A DNA stretch of 32,890 nt from the IMG/VR virus record IMGVR_UViG_3300033153_002680, positions 1 to 32,890 of that record; one strand, given 5' to 3'. The DNA is from a virus. How positions within the stretch are numbered: position 1 is the stretch's first letter; the number at the start of each line of letters is the position of its first letter. Below the pieces are notes generated by a model. It was not told the DNA's origin. It did not search any database and worked only from the letters and a program-made list of their open reading frames with translations. The position numbers and the translations under genes are program-made. Of the stretch, positions 30,523 through 32,890 are shown piece after piece.

Positions 30523-31878
30523 ATGAGAATACTGGCTAAACATCAACGTACGGCGTTTTACTATAGTAAAACCGTTTCTCACCCAGCGTATTTCCTCGAT
30601 ATGCGTTTAGGTAAGGCACGTTTAACTATCTTCGACATACTTAGTAATAATACTTTACCGGCGTTAATTGTGGGGCCTTACTCAGCTCTGTACGGATGGA
30701 AACAGGAATTAATTAACACCTTTAACGTAGATAAAAATGATATACATTTGATACATGGAACAAAGAAACAACGACAGGAAAGCCTATTTAATCAAAGCCC
30801 TTTCCAACTTGTCAATAGGGAAAACCATTTATCGTTTCCAGAAATTGTAAATAAAAAATTTAAGTCTGTAGTGTATGATGAATCTACGAGTTTAAAAAAT
30901 CCAACGACAAAAATGTCGCAACATTACACAAAGGGATATAGAGACGTTAACAGGCGGTATATATTAACTGGCACACCTATGCCGGAAAGTGAACTTGATA
31001 TTTTCCAACAATTAAAATTTCTTGATCCTAAAATTTTAGGATTTAAAGATTACTGGCATTTTAGACATGAATTATTTATAAAATATGATGCACATAGTTA
31101 TTGTATATCGGAAACAGGTTTGAAATTCTTGACGGATAGGATAAGTAAATTTTGTATTACTATCTCCCAAGCTGACGCCGGTCTATATAATAAGGTTGTT
31201 TATGAGAGAAGAGTGTTCAGATTATCAAATAAGACAATGAAAGCTTATAAAAATTTATGTAAAAATTTTGTCCTACAGTATGATAATATTATGGTAGCTA
31301 CTGATTACAATGTAAGTAAATATTCCCTATTACGTCAATTATGTTCAGGCTTTATACTTAATAAGTCAGTGTATGGAGATACTATTAAACCTATTGACGG
31401 CACAAAACTTGAAGTTTTAAAAGACCTCTTATTAGGTGAATTAAAAAATAATAAGATTATTATATGGGCTGTGCATACTTTCGAGCTTCATCATATAGGG
31501 TTATTACTTGACAGATTAAAAATAAAAAGTGGTATGATAAGCGGAACCGTAAGTATAAATGAGAGGGATTCTTTAATAAATAATTTCCAGGGTAATAAAA
31601 TACAGGTTCTTTACTGTCAACCTGAATGCTTAAAGTACGGAGCTACTATTAATAAAGCTGACGTTACGGTATATTTCAGCTCCCCTCTTGGATTAGAAAC
31701 ACGTTTACAGACTGAGAAAAGGATGAATAATCCATACGTGGCTGAAGTCGATTTGATCATAGACTTAACGGCTGAGGGTACTATAGAAGAGGTCATAGTC
31801 AATTCCATCATAAGAAAAGAAAGTAAACAAGAAACCTTACTGAACATGTCAAAACATATTAGAGGAAAGGCCGAATAA
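30523..31878 (+). CDS. SNF2-like helicase with altered Walker A
   Basis: 451 aa, DEAD/SNF2-type superfamily 2 ATPase. Walker A region reads DMRLGKA (residues 26-32) instead of G-x-GKT; Walker B is VVYDES (116-121); motif III is ILTGTPMPES (147-156). The C-terminal domain shows a KADVTVYFSSPLGLETRLQ segment and an RLQTEKRM string at the place of motif VI, where an R-rich GQ motif is usual. The fold is clear but catalytic residues are partly degenerate. Role probably in DNA replication, repair or transcription of the phage. Confidence 0.8.
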   Translation: MRILAKHQRTAFYYSKTVSHPAYFLDMRLGKARLTIFDILSNNTLPALIVGPYSALYGWKQELINTFNVDKNDIHLIHGTKKQRQESLFNQSPFQLVNRENHLSFPEIVNKKFKSVVYDESTSLKNPTTKMSQHYTKGYRDVNRRYILTGTPMPESELDIFQQLKFLDPKILGFKDYWHFRHELFIKYDAHSYCISETGLKFLTDRISKFCITISQADAGLYNKVVYERRVFRLSNKTMKAYKNLCKNFVLQYDNIMVATDYNVSKYSLLRQLCSGFILNKSVYGDTIKPIDGTKLEVLKDLLLGELKNNKIIIWAVHTFELHHIGLLLDRLKIKSGMISGTVSINERDSLINNFQGNKIQVLYCQPECLKYGATINKADVTVYFSSPLGLETRLQTEKRMNNPYVAEVDLIIDLTAEGTIEEVIVNSIIRKESKQETLLNMSKHIRGKAE

Positions 31879-32156
31879 TGTCTACGAGAAAACGTTTAAA
31901 GGATCCGGAAGAAATTAAGAAACATGTAGGCAAGGCTTCTTTATTCCTACAAGGTGAGTTCAACCTTACACGCGCTGGCGTGCCCAGGATTATAGTAAAA
32001 ACTAAAACATGTACCTACTCTATAGTTTATTTAGCACGTGCCGACAAATGGAAACTTTTCTACCCGTTTCCAGGAGAGCCGTTAAGTCAAAAAAAGAAAT
32101 ACTTTGAATCTTTACAGGATGTGAAAACTTTTTTGGAGGGTAATCGTGATTCCTAA
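31878..32156 (+). CDS. Hypothetical protein, 92 aa
   Basis: Start overlaps the helicase stop (TAATG). Basic N-terminus, then strand-like AGVPRIIVKTKTCTYSIVYL and a DKWKLFYPFPGEPLS segment that looks like a small beta domain. It overlaps the RuvC-like gene by 11 bases. Coupling to helicase and nuclease suggests a role in DNA metabolism, but no family is recognised. Confidence 0.55.
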   Translation: MSTRKRLKDPEEIKKHVGKASLFLQGEFNLTRAGVPRIIVKTKTCTYSIVYLARADKWKLFYPFPGEPLSQKKKYFESLQDVKTFLEGNRDS

Positions 32157-32652
32157 AAACGAATTATTCGTGGATACCGGCATACATACCGGATACGCAC
32201 TATTCAACGGAACAGTAAACCCGTTAACAGGTATAATAAATCATGAGGCCGCTTTACGTAAGACAAAAGAGAATTATATAAGATTCGCCGGGGAAACATT
32301 TGCAAACTTGCTTGACAGTCTCACTCCAGCGCATGTAACACTTGAGGAGCCTGAACTTTGGAGCGGTTCCCTTAAGAGTCAAGTAGCCGGTGAGACAGGC
32401 GCTTTGTTCCATCTTCAAACGTGTGTCATTACTTACGCGGATAGATGTGCTATAAAGAATATACCTTTTACTCTCGTATCTCCTGGGGCTTGGAAAGGTC
32501 AATTGACAAAGGAAGCTACTGATTATAGGATTAAATTGATAAGCGGTAAAGTGTACGATAATGAACACATAGCCGATTCTGTAGCCATGGGATTAAGGAG
32601 GGATAACGATTTATGGATGTTAAGACGCCCGTTAGAAAAGTACGAAAAGTAA
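32146..32652 (+). CDS. RuvC-like nuclease (RNase H fold)
   Basis: 168 aa, GTG start at 32146 (TGGAGGG upstream). The RuvC-type pattern is clear: ELFVDTGIHTGYALF with Asp10, VTLEEPE with Glu67/Glu68, FTLVSPGAWKGQLTKE, and EHIADSVAMG with Asp144, the catalytic acidic set of RNase H-like resolvases. Probably resolves branched DNA or processes packaging substrates. Length is right for a stand-alone RuvC-like domain. No missing acidic residue is apparent. Confidence 0.8.
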   Translation: MIPKNELFVDTGIHTGYALFNGTVNPLTGIINHEAALRKTKENYIRFAGETFANLLDSLTPAHVTLEEPELWSGSLKSQVAGETGALFHLQTCVITYADRCAIKNIPFTLVSPGAWKGQLTKEATDYRIKLISGKVYDNEHIADSVAMGLRRDNDLWMLRRPLEKYEK

Positions 32653-32816
32653 AGAGGAAGATATCCAAAGTAAAGCGTGTAGAGAAACCTGATTTAACAA
32701 TGGGGCGTATAATAGAAGAGCGTTGCCCTGAAAATTGCGGCTGTAAATTAGCTACTAATTATAGATATTATTGGTGTTCTTCTATAACTTGTGATTATTG
32801 GAGGGAAGGAAAATGA
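32613..32816 (+). CDS. Zinc-ribbon-like miniprotein, 67 aa
   Basis: ATG 32613 with TAAGGAGGG upstream, overlapping the RuvC-like gene by 40 bases. The N-terminal half is Lys/Arg-rich (KVRKVKRKISKVKR); the C-terminal half has RCPENCGC then YWCSSITCDYW, giving a C-x3-CxC...C-x4-C metal site. The layout suits a nucleic-acid-binding accessory. The stop overlaps the next ATG. Confidence 0.6.
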   Translation: MDVKTPVRKVRKVKRKISKVKRVEKPDLTMGRIIEERCPENCGCKLATNYRYYWCSSITCDYWREGK

Positions 32817-32890
32817 GCGATAGATTACCGAACTTTATTAGAGATATCCGTGAGTGTGACGACTGCCTACTGCATACTACCCGTAAAGCC
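32813..32890 (+). CDS. N-terminus of uracil-DNA glycosylase-like protein (partial)
   Basis: ATG 32813 with GGAGGGAAGG upstream opens a frame that runs off the right edge (26 codons). The sequence IRECDDCLLHTTRKA matches the start of family-4-type uracil-DNA glycosylases, which begin with a C-x2-C-x-L...TR pattern carrying two of the iron-sulfur ligands. The rest is outside the window, so assignment is tentative. It fits the DNA-processing context. Confidence 0.55.
   Translation, partial: MSDRLPNFIRDIRECDDCLLHTTRKA

Noticed and set aside
1-32890. tRNA genes, integrase, transposase, CRISPR or retroelement
   Set aside because: No cloverleaf-like sequence, recombinase motif, terminal inverted repeat, repeat-spacer array or reverse transcriptase motif was seen.

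Overview
The window is a contiguous piece of the genome of a contractile-tailed double-stranded DNA bacteriophage (myovirus). Every convincing gene is on the + strand, tightly packed, often with TAATG or ATGA start/stop overlaps and strong GGAGG-type ribosome binding sites. Base composition looks moderately AT-rich (roughly 38-40% GC by eye, not computed). No integrase, repressor, tRNA or CRISPR array is visible, so lifestyle cannot be judged. The Gp138-type membrane-puncturing spike suggests a Gram-negative host; the species cannot be told from the sequence.

Layout. (1) 1-4930: end of an upstream gene, a hypothetical gene, a terminator, then the packaging block: terminase small subunit, a run of tiny and mostly cysteine-rich proteins, an M15-type peptidase (best endolysin candidate here), the terminase large subunit, a small membrane protein and a small unknown. 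(2) 4933-14181, head and neck: DUF1073 portal, SPP1 gp7/Mu gpF-like minor head protein, a strong terminator at 7669-7721, two unknown structural proteins, a DUF2213 protease fused to a scaffold with an internal in-frame scaffold start at 9749, a cement protein, a DUF2184 major capsid protein, and connector/completion proteins. (3) 14196-18798, tail: DUF3383 sheath, DUF3277 tube, tail assembly chaperone with a -1 frameshift extension, a small membrane protein and the tape measure. (4) 18800-27898, baseplate and fibres: Dit-like hub, Pam3-type plug, hub, Gp138 spike, a cysteine-rich possible spike tip, gp25-like wedge, gp47/J wedge, three fibre-type or unknown proteins, DUF2612 wedge and a tail fibre. 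(5) 27899-28274: the only long gene-free stretch, with a structured RNA end, 11-bp direct repeats and very AT-rich DNA. (6) 28275-32890: start of a non-structural module with a DUF932 protein, a lysine-rich protein, a SNF2-like helicase with a degenerate Walker A, a RuvC-like nuclease, a zinc-ribbon miniprotein and the first 26 codons of what looks like a family-4-type uracil-DNA glycosylase.

How it works together. Portal, terminase and scaffold/protease build and fill a capsid made of the DUF2184 protein. Connector and neck proteins close it. The sheath and tube polymerise on a baseplate set by the tape measure and tail assembly chaperones. The spike complex and the fibres make host contact. 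The most rewarding points are the nested scaffold gene, the chaperone frameshift with two candidate slippery heptamers, a 13-base element repeated after major virion genes, a promoter/terminator pair that could make a roughly 120-nt RNA inside the head operon, repeats in the 28-kb intergenic region that could be operators or origin iterons, and a strong excess of the words TTGAC/GTCAA and CCAGCG. No wholly new multi-gene system is evident; this is a recognisable phage morphogenesis cluster with some unusual regulatory and accessory details.
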